From the NCBI GenBank assembly GCA_017469935.1, contig JAFUFL010000039.1, positions 20,771 to 84,770 on the forward strand: a stretch of DNA of 64,000 nucleotides. The letters run 5' to 3'. Made by a program: the position numbers and the translations under genes. Shown here in pieces: positions 9,175 through 17,974 of this stretch. Source of the stretch: Lachnospiraceae bacterium. GTDB taxonomy: Bacteria > Bacillota > Clostridia > Lachnospirales > Lachnospiraceae. Under the pieces are notes generated by a model. It was not told the DNA's origin. It saw only the letters and a program-made list of their open reading frames with translations, and ran no database searches. Each line of letters begins with the position of its first letter. Position 1 is the first letter of the stretch.

Positions 9175-9437
9175 GTGAATAATTACTAATATTTTACATC
9201 AAATGTAATTTTTTCGAAATACAAAATTAGTGTCAACACATAGCGATGCTATTTTTTTCTATGCTTTTCCCTCTGGATCCGGTTGGCTTGCTATCTGTCT
9301 GGCTCTCTTGGCCGGGACTTACCTGACACGACCCTACTATATGGGAAAGACTCCCTTTTCGTCGGTCTACCTCCGCCCGGAACAGCCGCCACACCCCAAA
9401 TACACCCGGCACAAGCCAAATGCACCCCCGACGCCAT
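9175..9437. other. Non-coding interval, no recognised feature
   Basis: AT-rich leader DNA next to the unknown gene is followed by a GC-rich, C-biased stretch from about 9260. A short plus-strand frame here has no ribosome binding site. I see no RNA gene or repeat. Confidence 0.5.
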
Positions 9438-9488
9438 AAAAAAGCCGGCGCACCCGGAATTAAGAAAATTCCAGATCCGCCGGCTCTT
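9438..9488 (-). terminator. Rho-independent terminator of the hybrid kinase gene
   Basis: On the minus strand a long stem (AGCCGGCG with GGAATT, loop TTCTT, AATTCC with CGCCGGCT) is followed by TTTTTT. It lies 23 bases past the kinase stop codon. Confidence 0.85.
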
Positions 9489-9510
9489 CACCATTCATTG
9501 CGATCTGCAG

Positions 9511-11580
9511 TCATCGTACCGCCTCTCCGCGCTTCTCCCGCAGCTTATGTACAGCCTGATTGAGCACCTGAATATTGAGGGGCTTCGGAATATGCGCGTT
9601 CATCCCGCAGGCAAAGGCCCGCTCGACATCCTCTTCCATAGTGTCGGCCGTCATTGCCAGGATCGGCACTGTCGCCGCATCTTCCTTGGGCAGGCTCCGT
9701 ATTGCCGCCGTCGCTTCATAGCCGTCCATCAGAGGCATCCGGATGTCCATGAGGATCATGTCATAATAGCCGGGCCTCGAGTTGCGGAACATGGCCACGG
9801 CCGCCTTGCCGTTGCCGGCGATCTCGCACCGGGCGCCTTCCACCTCGAGAAGTTCCTTGAGAACGTCCGCGTTGATCGTGTTGTCCTCTGCGACGAGGAA
9901 TCTCAGGCCCGCAAGCGGATTTGTCTCGACCGTCTCGATCCCCGCGCCTTCTCCCTCTTTGTCAAGCCCCAGGTCTTCCACTATTTTGCGGAAGGTGGAG
10001 AAGAAGAACGGCTTGGGCATGATCGCCGCGATCCCCGCCTTGTGTACGTTCTGCGTAAAGTGTTCCGCTTTGTCGGACATGAGGATGATGGCGGGAATTT
10101 TGGTCCAGGCCATGGCCCGGATCTCGTCCGCGACCTCCCAGTATCCTTTGTCCTGAATGTCGCGGTCCATGAGAAACAGGTCGTAATTCCTGTCCTCCAT
10201 GTTGGCCTGCTCCGCCAGCTGCAGCGCGCCGTAGCCGCTCGCCGTGTATTCCGTATCCAGGCCTGTATCCCTGAGCAGCGCGCAGATCCTCGCCGCTTCA
10301 TTCATATTCTCACCCACGACCAGGAGTCTGTGGACGCCGTGCTCGCTCCAGAAGTTGTCCGCCGCGCGGCCGGATTCCTGAAGGCGAAGTCCCACGAAGA
10401 AGGTCGTACCCTGTCCCAGCGTGCTCTGTACGGAAATCGTCCCGCCCATCTGCGCGACAAATTTCCTGCTTATGGCTATTCCGAGGCCGGATCCCTGCAT
10501 TCCCGGAATGTCATCAAAGCGCCCGACATTGTCGAACAGTCTCTTCTGCAGTTCACTGCTCATTCCGATTCCGTTGTCGCGGATCTCGAAGGAAATTTCT
10601 CTGTAGCCTGAATCCCCGTCTTTTCTGCCGATCACGGAGAGGGAGATCTCGCCGCCCTCCGGCGTGTACTGCAGGGCATTGTTGAGCAGGTTCATCAGGA
10701 CTTCCGTGATCCTCACCTTGTCGCCGAGGAAAATATCGTGCTCAATTCCGGATGTGTTGACTTCAAAGCGCTGATGCTTGAGCTGCGCCTTTGTCTTTAC
10801 CAGCTCGGAGACTTCCTCAATGGTGCTTCCCAGAGCGAACTCGCTCTTGTCGGCCTCCGCACTGTTCCGGTCGGTCCCGCTCATCTCCATGATCTGGTTG
10901 ATCATCACGAGCAGATCCTGGCAGGAAACACTGATCCTGTGCGCGTACTCCATGACTTTGGCGGAGTTTTCCGCGTTCTTCATCAGAAGCATCACAAATC
11001 CGGCTATGGAATTTAAGGGTGTTCTCAGGTCGTGAGACATGCCCTTGAGCATTCGGTTGTGCACCGCGATCGTCCCGTCATAGAGGATCTCATGCAGGCG
11101 GCTGTTGTCGGCCGTTCCGCTCTCCGCGTCCAGATACACGACGAGATAGCGGGCATTTCCTCTGATCCCTTCGAGCCTTGCGACACTTCTGTGATACGCC
11201 TTGGAGAGCCCCGTCCTTCTGTCGATGCACTCCGCTTCCGAATGAAGGATCGTATCGCTGTCCTCCGCGCCGCTCTGCTTCGCCAGGCCGCTGTCGAACA
11301 TCTCCTTGCAAGGAATGTCGCCGGATTTCGGTCCCAGCTCGCGGATGTCACTCATGACGAGCTCTCTGGGCAGTCCCAGCACTTCCTCGACATTGGGCGA
11401 TACATAGACAGCGCCCCTGCCGCCCTCATCGATCAGAAGAAGGAGATTACGCGTGCCCACAACCATCGCATCGTAAAGACGCGCGGTAGCTTCCAGCTCT
11501 TCCCTGGCATCATTCAGGTCCTGCTTCAATATTTGGTTTTCGCGGAGAATCTCCTGAATCTCACTTTCCGTAAACTGCAT
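9511..11580 (-). CDS. Cytoplasmic hybrid sensor histidine kinase with two receiver domains
   Basis: A 689-residue protein without membrane segments. Order: N-terminal coiled coil; PAS-like sensor (LLLIDEGGRGAVYVSPNVEE, about 45-160); HisKA box with the phospho-accepting His in GMSHDLRTPLNSIAGF (near 205); HATPase with NLLNNALQYTPEGG, DNGIGM and GSGLGIAISRKF; a first receiver (about 410-530) lacking the usual acidic pair (VVGEN) though LMDRD may supply the Asp; and an intact second receiver (LVAEDNTINA, phospho-Asp in ILMDIRMPLMDGYEA, Lys in PKPL). It probably relays phosphate His to Asp within one protein. The output partner is not in the window. AAAGG precedes the ATG. Confidence 0.92.
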   Translation of the reverse strand: MQFTESEIQEILRENQILKQDLNDAREELEATARLYDAMVVGTRNLLLLIDEGGRGAVYVSPNVEEVLGLPRELVMSDIRELGPKSGDIPCKEMFDSGLAKQSGAEDSDTILHSEAECIDRRTGLSKAYHRSVARLEGIRGNARYLVVYLDAESGTADNSRLHEILYDGTIAVHNRMLKGMSHDLRTPLNSIAGFVMLLMKNAENSAKVMEYAHRISVSCQDLLVMINQIMEMSGTDRNSAEADKSEFALGSTIEEVSELVKTKAQLKHQRFEVNTSGIEHDIFLGDKVRITEVLMNLLNNALQYTPEGGEISLSVIGRKDGDSGYREISFEIRDNGIGMSSELQKRLFDNVGRFDDIPGMQGSGLGIAISRKFVAQMGGTISVQSTLGQGTTFFVGLRLQESGRAADNFWSEHGVHRLLVVGENMNEAARICALLRDTGLDTEYTASGYGALQLAEQANMEDRNYDLFLMDRDIQDKGYWEVADEIRAMAWTKIPAIILMSDKAEHFTQNVHKAGIAAIMPKPFFFSTFRKIVEDLGLDKEGEGAGIETVETNPLAGLRFLVAEDNTINADVLKELLEVEGARCEIAGNGKAAVAMFRNSRPGYYDMILMDIRMPLMDGYEATAAIRSLPKEDAATVPILAMTADTMEEDVERAFACGMNAHIPKPLNIQVLNQAVHKLREKRGEAVR

Positions 11581-11658
11581 GCAATAACACCTTTACACTA
11601 ACAGATCAAGTGTTTCAACAATCCACATTATTGTATCCCAAAACCCGTTTGAATACAA

Positions 11659-12279
11659 TTACCATATCGTCTCTATCTCTTTTTTGACGCGCTCTTCGAT
11701 GCGGCGCACCGCCAAAGCCGCTGCGCTGTGCGGCCCGAACTCCGCGGCCGAGATCTCCTTCATCTCATCCAGCGCCTTTAACGCCTTCTCCGGCTGGCCG
11801 CTCCGGACTGCGGCCTCGATCAGGCGCTCCAGGCAGTGGAGCCCGTAAGTATTTCTGATACCGATCAGCCTTTCGGTGCCCGCGCGGAGCTTCTCGAACA
11901 TCTGCGTCGCGGCTGCGGCCTCCCCCGTCTCCAGCAGAGCGTTCGCATACCGGTACAGAATGAAAAGGTACATCGGCATGTAGCTGTCCGCCATTTTTTC
12001 ATCGGCAAAGGCAAACAGTTTTGCGTACAGGTCCCTGTATGTTTCCTTATCTCCGCTTTCCCTCAGCCGGGCGATCCGGTCGGAGATCTGCTCGAAATCG
12101 CTCTCGAAGGCAAACAGGACCTTGTCCTTTCTGACGCCCGCCTCCTCGTTCCGGCGGGCCCGGTCGATGATCGCCTCCACGACCTCCTGCAGCTTCCGGG
12201 CGCTCGCATCCTCTTTCGCGAGCATCCGCTTCAGCTTGCGATCCCGCATCCATTCTCGCATTTCATCAATAATAGACAT
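11659..12279 (-). CDS. Uncharacterised helical, TPR-like protein
   Basis: A 206-residue protein, started at the ATG with GGGAGAG about six bases upstream rather than the GTG/ATG further out. It is wholly helical and Ala/Glu/Arg-rich. Segments such as YANALLETGEAAAATQMFEK and GQPEKALKALDEMKEI resemble TPR helical pairs that mediate protein contacts. No signal or membrane segment. It sits 79 bases upstream of the hybrid kinase on the same strand, so co-transcription and a partner role are possible. Function unknown. Confidence 0.65.
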   Translation of the reverse strand: MSIIDEMREWMRDRKLKRMLAKEDASARKLQEVVEAIIDRARRNEEAGVRKDKVLFAFESDFEQISDRIARLRESGDKETYRDLYAKLFAFADEKMADSYMPMYLFILYRYANALLETGEAAAATQMFEKLRAGTERLIGIRNTYGLHCLERLIEAAVRSGQPEKALKALDEMKEISAAEFGPHSAAALAVRRIEERVKKEIETIW

Positions 12280-12331
12280 TGCCGTCTCTCCCGCGTGCAA
12301 AGCCCGCTCCATAGTCTCTCGAAATCAGAAA

Positions 12332-12360
12332 GGGCTGCGAGATCCATGATCCCGCAGCCC
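12332..12360 (-). terminator. Terminator hairpin after the Tudor-like coiled-coil gene
   Basis: The inverted repeat GGGCTGCG-a-GATC / GATC-c-CGCAGCCC has a short loop. On the minus strand it is followed by the T-rich TTTCTGATTT, so it probably ends the 12421-12861 transcript. Confidence 0.7.
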
Positions 12361-12420
12361 GGTCTTAGCTGTCTGTGTCTACAGTTTTAGTGTATTGGCT
12401 GATATCTCACTGCATTTTCA

Positions 12421-12861
12421 TCATGTACTCTGTTTCTGCAGATCTGAAATCCAGCTCTCGCGGTACTGGATTTCCTTTTTCAGTCTGGACTGTTCCGTCT
12501 CGAGATCTGAAATTTTGCGGCAGCGCTCCGTTGCCTCGCTGTCATCCACTGTCACACATCCGCTGGCAATCACAAACGGGAGCTTCTGCTTGCGGATCCT
12601 GCCCGCGTAATCGATGGTCAGAACAGCGTCTTTCTGTTCGCTCACTGTTCCTGCCCCGTACTGCGTGTGCTCCACTGTCTTTCCTTCCAGGTTCGGAAGT
12701 GTCATTGCCTCTCTCTGTTCAGTAACCTCTGTAAGCCTTCCGCGCAGTTGGCCGACCTGTCTGGTCAGCTTCTCAATCTCAACTCTTGCTGCTTCTTCTC
12801 TCTGCTTCTTGGTTGTTGCCCTTCTGCGTCTTACACCTACGCCAGTAACTCTTTGTGCCAT
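12421..12861 (-). CDS. Small coiled-coil protein with a Tudor/SH3-like core
   Basis: A 146-residue protein with a strongly basic N-terminus (RRRRATTKKQRE), coiled coil at about 20-50, a beta-rich core at about 55-105 and a second coiled coil to the end. The core pattern GKTVEHTQYGAGTV followed by a hydrophobic strand and FVIASGCVTV resembles the Tudor-like fold at the C-terminus of PcrA/UvrD helicases (G-x-x-V-x-H-x-x-x-G-x-G-x-V). Binding to RNA polymerase or nucleic acid is therefore possible, but this is inference. GGTGG lies just upstream of the ATG and a terminator follows. Monocistronic. Confidence 0.65.
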   Translation of the reverse strand: MAQRVTGVGVRRRRATTKKQREEAARVEIEKLTRQVGQLRGRLTEVTEQREAMTLPNLEGKTVEHTQYGAGTVSEQKDAVLTIDYAGRIRKQKLPFVIASGCVTVDDSEATERCRKISDLETEQSRLKKEIQYRESWISDLQKQST

Positions 12862-13110
12862 CTATACCACCTTTCTTAACAGCCGCGGGAATTCGGACCC
12901 GCGACAGCGGCGCAGAACGTACTCACTTCAGTCACTTTTTGGGTACTTATATTTTAACACAGTGTTTCATTTTCGGTCAAAACGGAAAAATCGCCTATAA
13001 ATTCACTTTTTTTCCAATGGATTGTGGCTAAAATTATGTGTCCCCGAAGGTCGATCCATTCTCCCGCGTCCTAATAATTACGAAAAATTCATAATTTTGT
13101 AACATCTTTG
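12862..13110. other. Intergenic region between divergent genes
   Basis: AT-rich DNA holding the divergent leaders. A GC-rich hairpin near 12879-12905 (CGCGGGAATTCGGACCCGCG) lies in the leader of the Tudor-like gene. No open frame or RNA gene was recognised. Confidence 0.45.
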
Positions 13111-13139
13111 TTGTCAAGTCATGATATACTTGCTATGCG
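13111..13139 (+). promoter_or_regulatory. Promoter of the transglutaminase-like gene
   Basis: TTGTCA (13111-13116) and TATGCG (13134-13139) are 17 bp apart and 36 bp before the chosen ATG. Confidence 0.45.
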
Positions 13140-13174
13140 GTCAAAATACAGTGCTTAATTTCGAAAGGCCATTT

Positions 13175-14302
13175 ATGAAGAAAATATCCATCGCAGCTGC
13201 GGGACTTGCCACGATCCTGACAACGTCCGTGCTGTTTGCTTACGCGGAGCCATCCGGGAAGATCATCCCGGCACAGGACGACGCGGTACACTATTGCAGA
13301 ACGCATCTCTCCGAAGAGGAACAGCTTCTGTACGACGCTCTGCTTGCCTGCGCGCTCTCTGAAGATCCAACGACAAAGGGCGGCGAATTTCAGATCAGCC
13401 ATGACCCGGCCGGGGACGAGTTCAAGACCATGTTCCACACATGTTACAACGCGCTCTTGTTCGACCATCCGGAGCTATTTTGGCTGTCCGTGAGCAGCAG
13501 TTCCTTCCGGTACAGCTACAGGCGCCTGATCATGAACGACAGCGGCTACTCGGTCTCGATCCAGCTCTCCGATTCGTTTCCCGACAAGGACGAGCAGATG
13601 AAAGCGCTCGACAGCGCGGCTGAGGAATTTCTCGCCGACATCGATCTCGCGGACAGTGCTCCCAATGTGGCGCTGGCGATCCACGACAAGCTGATCGATC
13701 TGGTCAGCTATGACAAAGAAGCGGCCTCCTCGCTGGACAAGGATCTGGCCCATACGGCTTACGGCGCGCTCGTCGCCAACAGCCGCGGCGACGCCAACTC
13801 CGCTGTCTGTGACGGCTATTCCTACGCCTACGAATACCTTCTTCAGAAGGCGGGCATCCGGAGCACCATCATCGCGGGCCGGGCGGGCGACACAGAGGAA
13901 TCTGCCGGTCCCCATTCCTGGAATCTTGTCGAGCTCTCCGGGGAGTGGTACGAAGTGGACTCCACCTGGAACGACATCTCCGCCGAGGAAGCCCTGAACT
14001 CCGAAGAGGAGTACAGCGAGATTGCGGAAGAGGCGATGCGAAACGAGTGGTACACAGACCGACTCAGACATTTCCTCTATGGTGTAACTACAGAGCAGAT
14101 CTCCTCTTTTGAGCCGGGCAAATACTACCGGTACACCAACGACCGCGGATGGGTCAGTTTCCTGAGCGACTCCGTCCACATCCGCCATACGCAGGAAGAT
14201 TCCGCCTCTACCGGCGATTACATGACCCCACTGGCTCCCACCGCAGAGGGAACACGGTTTTCGTACGAGAACCTGAAGGATGGAAATGAGGATGGAGAGT
14301 GA
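13175..14302 (+). CDS. Secreted transglutaminase-like protein
   Basis: A 375-residue protein from the ATG with GAAAGGCC upstream; the longer frame adds 18 unlikely residues. Residues 1-25 are a signal peptide (MKKISIAAAGLATILTTSVL, cleavage near AYA). The C-terminal half carries the transglutaminase-like triad: Cys in SAVCDGYSYAYEYLLQKAGI (near 228), His in GPHSWNLVEL (near 265) and Asp in YEVDSTWNDI (near 280). In related clostridial exported proteins this fold acts as a protease or cross-linking enzyme on wall or surface proteins. It is monocistronic, with its own promoter and a strong terminator. The substrate is unknown. Confidence 0.85.
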   Translation: MKKISIAAAGLATILTTSVLFAYAEPSGKIIPAQDDAVHYCRTHLSEEEQLLYDALLACALSEDPTTKGGEFQISHDPAGDEFKTMFHTCYNALLFDHPELFWLSVSSSSFRYSYRRLIMNDSGYSVSIQLSDSFPDKDEQMKALDSAAEEFLADIDLADSAPNVALAIHDKLIDLVSYDKEAASSLDKDLAHTAYGALVANSRGDANSAVCDGYSYAYEYLLQKAGIRSTIIAGRAGDTEESAGPHSWNLVELSGEWYEVDSTWNDISAEEALNSEEEYSEIAEEAMRNEWYTDRLRHFLYGVTTEQISSFEPGKYYRYTNDRGWVSFLSDSVHIRHTQEDSASTGDYMTPLAPTAEGTRFSYENLKDGNEDGE

Positions 14303-14340
14303 GAATTTCCTGAGGCCAAAATATTGCTGATAACATCAAA

Positions 14341-14379
14341 AGGCGTGTGAAGTTCGATACTTCACACGCCTCTTTTTTC
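14341..14379 (+). terminator. Strong Rho-independent terminator
   Basis: A perfect 13-bp stem (AGGCGTGTGAAGT / ACTTCACACGCCT, loop TCGAT) is followed by CTTTTTTCT, 38 bases after the transglutaminase-like stop codon. Confidence 0.92.
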
Positions 14380-14491
14380 TGCGTTATTGCCGCTTTCAGC
14401 GGCAGGCGATATTCGCCGCGGCTTTGTCAGACGGAAAGTCCGCGGCGGCGACTCGCTTCGCGAGCCCTGACATATGCCGGTCTGTTCGGGA

Positions 14492-14926
14492 TTACTCCTC
14501 TTTCAGCTCTTCTTTCACTTCTTCAGCTGCTTCCTCCGCTGCCTCTGCGACGTCCTCTGCGGCATCCGCCACATTCTCCGCAACATCAGCTGCCGCCTCC
14601 GCAGCCTGCTCTTCCGCGCTGTTAAGCTTCTCGGAAACCATCTTCTCCGCGGCTGCCAGCTGATCTTTGATCTTGGCCAGCTCTTCCTCAGACATCTTGG
14701 AGATCTTCTGGCTCAGCTCGTCGATGTTGATGCCTCTCTTGTCCATATTCTGCTTGAAACTGCTCTGGAGATCCTTGCTCATCTCCTTCCCCTGCTCGAC
14801 AGTGAGCTCGCCCTTCTTGACCAGCTCGCCGATGATCTCCTGGCCTTTCTCCACAGTGATAGCTGCCGCACCTACGCCGGCCAGAAAGAACTTCTTGATT
14901 CCGTCACCCAACTTATACTCTGCCAT
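14492..14926 (-). CDS. Phasin-like helical protein
   Basis: A 144-residue protein with a perfect TAAGGAGGATAAA leader. The N-terminal half (GDGIKKFFLAGVGAAAITVE, then GELVKKGELTVEQGKEMSKD) matches the PhaF/phasin-like family often annotated as polyhydroxyalkanoate regulator. Here it is more likely a general helical scaffold, because no PHA synthesis genes are visible. The C-terminal third is almost pure Ala/Glu/Val heptads (AAADVAENVADAAEDVAEAA), giving a long amphipathic helix. Acidic, cytoplasmic, no membrane segment. The family is reasonably sure; the role is not. Confidence 0.75.
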   Translation of the reverse strand: MAEYKLGDGIKKFFLAGVGAAAITVEKGQEIIGELVKKGELTVEQGKEMSKDLQSSFKQNMDKRGINIDELSQKISKMSEEELAKIKDQLAAAEKMVSEKLNSAEEQAAEAAADVAENVADAAEDVAEAAEEAAEEVKEELKEE

Positions 14927-15084
14927 TTTATCCTCCTTATCATTATGGGACTCCCCATAGTTACCTGAGTCTTAGCAGCACCATTGCTGCTTTCTTTCTC
15001 TACCTTCTTCTATTCTACCCACAAAAGTGTATTCCTTGTGATAACCGGATAAACATTCTATTAAAGGGATTAAAAAAGTATGGA

Positions 15085-15888
15085 TCAGTTACGGCTTCCG
15101 GACTTGGACGCCGCGCCCAGATACTCCTCCAGCGTGATCCCTTTCTCCATGATCTCCTCCGCCGCCTCAGTTCCGACATAGCGGTAATGCCACGGCTCGC
15201 CCTTAATTCCCGTGATATCCGACTTGTCATAAGGATAGCGCTTTATGAAGCCGTAGCGACTTCCGTTTTCATCCATCCATTTCCACACTTCGCTCGACGA
15301 TTCGTTGTCTTCTTCCTCGCTGGAAATGTCCACACACATCCCGGTCTCATGTTCGCAGGTCCCGGGCTCTTCCACCCGCGCGAGCGCCAGCTCCGTGGCT
15401 TCCTCCCTGCTCTTTCCGTAGCTGATATAGTCTTCAATCTTGTCGCTGAGCTTCTGCGCCTGATCCTCGCGCGATCTGTATCCTTCCGACACTTTCGGGC
15501 TGAGCCCGTCCGCGCGCATCTCGTCAAACATAGCCTGAAGGTCCGGATAGATCCTGCTGTCCACTGACTGGCCGTATCGCAGCTCCGTCAGCTCCCCGCT
15601 GTACTCCTCTTCCAGCGGGTGGTCTCTGTTGACCAAGATCAGTCTCCAGTCATCAGACTGTTTGAACTCCGCCTTGGCCGGTTCCTTCTTCTCACCGCTC
15701 TGAACTGTCGTGTCCCGAATGGCGATTTCCGTGGGATCAAATCCGTAGAAGAAATTGTTGACCCAGAAAGCGACGCCGATCACAACTACTATAATGGCCA
15801 GAGCGGCAAGGACTTCATTTCTGTATTCGCGCCACATTCTCCCGCGCCCGATCTTCTCGGGATCTTTTCTCTTCTCTGTGTCCGCCAT
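15085..15888 (-). CDS. Membrane-anchored D,D-carboxypeptidase, VanY family (M15B)
   Basis: A 267-residue protein with an N-terminal cytoplasmic tail, one membrane anchor (about 28-50, VLAALAIIVVVIGVAFW) and an extracellular peptidase domain. Zinc-peptidase motifs are present: SEGYRSREDQ (substrate Arg), EHETGMCVDIS with the first His and Asp ligands near residue 180, and EPWHYRYVG with the catalytic Glu and last His ligand near 233. It removes terminal D-Ala from peptidoglycan stem peptides. AAAGGAAA precedes the ATG. No van resistance genes are nearby, so a housekeeping wall-trimming role is most likely. Confidence 0.9.
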   Translation of the reverse strand: MADTEKRKDPEKIGRGRMWREYRNEVLAALAIIVVVIGVAFWVNNFFYGFDPTEIAIRDTTVQSGEKKEPAKAEFKQSDDWRLILVNRDHPLEEEYSGELTELRYGQSVDSRIYPDLQAMFDEMRADGLSPKVSEGYRSREDQAQKLSDKIEDYISYGKSREEATELALARVEEPGTCEHETGMCVDISSEEEDNESSSEVWKWMDENGSRYGFIKRYPYDKSDITGIKGEPWHYRYVGTEAAEEIMEKGITLEEYLGAASKSGSRN

Positions 15889-16009
15889 CAGATTTCCTTT
15901 GCCTCGAAATCATTGAACTATTATGAACAACATTCCTCCTATTATTAAGAGAATGTTACGTATAAAGTATACTATGTTTCGAATAATTTGCAAAGGTAAT
16001 CTAAGCACA

Positions 16010-16043
16010 GAGACCGCCATTCACATTTTCGAATGACGGTCTC
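16010..16043. terminator. Stem-loop between two minus-strand genes
   Basis: GAGACCG-c-CATTC and GAATG-a-CGGTCTC form an imperfect 13-bp stem 32 bases past the stop of the phosphoribosyltransferase gene. It lacks a clear T run, so termination is plausible but not certain. Confidence 0.5.
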
Positions 16044-16074
16044 ACAGGGAATGCTCATCTATGTTTAGTTCAGT

Positions 16075-16716
16075 TCAGTTAAGTTTGGAATATCCGAAGC
16101 TGTTGCAGATCGCGTCGATCGGAATGTGGTCCTTGCACATCTTGCACTCCGTAGCGTTGTAGCTGCGGTAATCCGGAAGGTCCTGAATCTTATACAGGGA
16201 ATGGACCTGCTGCCCGAAGATCTTCGTGGGCACCGAGAAGATTGCGGTGATTCCTACCACCGTGCCTCCGTAATAATCAATGCTCTCGCCGGCGCGCAGG
16301 ATCGTCTGTCCGGTGGTCGCAGAGGCAAGAAGGAGAAGTACATGCTTACCCTTGATCATCATCTCGGAATTCTCACGGAAGATCATCTGGCCTCGATTAT
16401 CAAACTCGGGAGAATAGACATAAATTGTCTTGTGCGCGTTCATGGACATGATTCCCGCCTGGGTCAGCTCATCAGCCAGATAGGCGCCGATGACTTCCAT
16501 TCCGTCCATGCAGACGATGGTATCCACGATCGTCGTCGCCGCATAAGTACTGGCCATCGCTCTCGCCGCAGCCTTGGCCTCACTCTGCCTGGTCTTCATG
16601 GTCGTCATGTCGATATAATAGTTGATGTGGGAGTTTGGTGTTACAAAATGTCCGGGAATGACTTTCATAATAACGTCCGGAAATTTTCTCGATCTCATCT
16701 TTGTGTAGGTCTGCAT
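16075..16716 (-). CDS. Phosphoribosyltransferase-family protein (annotated as orotate PRTase in relatives)
   Basis: A 213-residue protein, started at the ATG seven bases after GGAGGT. It has the type I phosphoribosyltransferase layout: VDTIVCMDGMEVIGAYLADE in the middle and a PRPP-loop position at about 125-140 that reads VLLLLASATTGQTI. The usual two acidic residues of that loop (VDDxxTTGxT) are replaced by Ala/Ser. As I recall, related clostridial proteins share this replacement, so it is a family trait rather than local decay. A C-terminal CKMCKDHIPIDAI gives a CxxC pair. The link to pyrimidine synthesis is by annotation habit only; no pyr genes are near. Confidence 0.65.
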   Translation of the reverse strand: MQTYTKMRSRKFPDVIMKVIPGHFVTPNSHINYYIDMTTMKTRQSEAKAAARAMASTYAATTIVDTIVCMDGMEVIGAYLADELTQAGIMSMNAHKTIYVYSPEFDNRGQMIFRENSEMMIKGKHVLLLLASATTGQTILRAGESIDYYGGTVVGITAIFSVPTKIFGQQVHSLYKIQDLPDYRSYNATECKMCKDHIPIDAICNSFGYSKLN

Positions 16717-17047
16717 AAACACCTCCGTTCTGCGGCCGCGCCTTTCGACGCAGCCGAATTAACTGTTCATGTACTCTCTATCAGTTATTATACTATGCTT
16801 TTGCATCTTTTGCACAAAAAATCGCGTCGTTTCACTCATTTTTTAACCAAAATACTCAATTTTGCTGTTTTTACGGGGTCCGAAAGGACTTTCTCTTTTT
16901 TTTCGTAAAACTTTAGAAGTTTTTCATTCTTTCTAAAGAGTTTTATAACATCTATCGTGTATAGTATGTCTTGTAAACAGAGAGAAACATTTCCCCCTCT
17001 TTAAAAACTCTCAATGTTTAACAAGATTTACATTTCCCCCTTTCAAG
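16717..17047 (-). promoter_or_regulatory. AT-rich upstream region of the phosphoribosyltransferase gene
   Basis: The region has no gene. A perfect TATAAT on the minus strand (16787-16792) lies 71 bases before the ATG, with TTGTGC 19 bp upstream as a poor -35. The rest (16800-17040) is A/T-tract-rich DNA with no frame or RNA structure that I can recognise. Confidence 0.45.
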
Positions 17048-17077
17048 ACAGGGCTGCCGCAAATGCGGCAGCCCTGT
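17048..17077. terminator. Hairpin terminator downstream of the racemase gene
   Basis: A perfect 13-bp stem, ACAGGGCTGCCGC / GCGGCAGCCCTGT, with an AAAT loop. On the minus strand it is followed by CTTGAAA, a weak U tract. It sits 33 bases after the DapF-fold gene. Confidence 0.65.
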
Positions 17078-17109
17078 TTCGTTGTGCTTATCACTATTTT
17101 GTTAATGAT

Positions 17110-17883
17110 TTAATCTATTTCCATCTCGACCGCATCTTCCAGTGTCAGCTTTCCGCCCACCGTGCCTGCGTACCGCCCCTGCCTCTTGGCAATGTTGACG
17201 GTGATCGTCCCGCCCGGCTCCTCGAAGTTGAAACCGTGGAAGCCGTCTTCCTTCTCCCGGCTCAGATACCAGGCCGCGGCCAGCGAACCGCTCCCGCAGG
17301 AGGATTCACAGCAGACCGAGTCGGACGCCGCCACATAGACGACAGGGGTCAGGCGATCGCCGCTGACAAACTGGACGCCGAAAGCGCTGTAGTTCTTCCC
17401 GAACTTGTCGATCATGCGCCTTGCGAACGCCTCGTCGAATTCCTTATCCACGCAGATCATATGCGTGATGCCGCGGGATATGACGAGTGGATACAGCTGA
17501 TCCGCCTCCTCGCCCACCATCTCGAGCATTTCCGGCATAGGCATCTGTGCGGCGCTGGTCTCCCGGTCGAGGTCACAGATCACTTCCAGCTGCTCGCGCG
17601 TGCCGCTCATCTCTATTTTGCAATGGTCGATGTCCTTTTCCCTGCACAGCAGATAGCCGAATGACCGCGCCGCGTTTCCGCAGAACTCGCCGCCGGCCAT
17701 CTCCAGCCTGCCCAGGCTCTTTCCGTAGAGCGGGCGGGTCTCAAATCCGACCTGCTCGGCCCTGAGCGACGGATCCGCCATGATGGCGGCCGCGACCTTT
17801 GCCCGCTCCGATTTCGGAACGCCGCTTCGCACGATCGCTGTTCTGTTGCCTGCCGGATCTGCCATTACCACTGTAAACTTCAT
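17110..17883 (-). CDS. DapF-fold amino-acid racemase/epimerase
   Basis: A 257-residue protein with the two-cysteine, PLP-independent epimerase arrangement. The first Cys is in GGEFCGNAARSFG (near residue 68) and the second in CESSCGSGSLAAAWYLS (near 197). These correspond to the acid/base cysteines of diaminopimelate epimerase, but the flanking residues differ from true DapF (xMCGNGxRC, ACGTGAC) and look more like the DapF-related racemases such as CntK/histidine racemase. AAGGAG precedes the ATG. It lies 92 bases upstream of... rather, downstream of, a polar amino-acid ABC transporter on the same strand, suggesting that it acts on the imported amino acid. Substrate unknown. Confidence 0.75.
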   Translation of the reverse strand: MKFTVVMADPAGNRTAIVRSGVPKSERAKVAAAIMADPSLRAEQVGFETRPLYGKSLGRLEMAGGEFCGNAARSFGYLLCREKDIDHCKIEMSGTREQLEVICDLDRETSAAQMPMPEMLEMVGEEADQLYPLVISRGITHMICVDKEFDEAFARRMIDKFGKNYSAFGVQFVSGDRLTPVVYVAASDSVCCESSCGSGSLAAAWYLSREKEDGFHGFNFEEPGGTITVNIAKRQGRYAGTVGGKLTLEDAVEMEID

Positions 17884-17974
17884 GCTGTCTTACTCCTTCT
17901 GCTGAATAGTTACTTCCTTGTGAAAATTACGCGTAAATTCCCGCACCGCGCCGCATGCGGCCGGGCGCCACGCC

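Noticed and set aside
12870-12915. tRNA T-arm-like hairpin (GCGGGTCCGAATTCCCGC on the minus strand)
   Set aside because: The loop has the wrong length and no acceptor, D or anticodon arms can be built around it, so it is not a tRNA.
15085-15888. Vancomycin-resistance vanY
   Set aside because: The protein is VanY-like, but no vanR/S/H/A/X genes are nearby, so a housekeeping carboxypeptidase is more likely.
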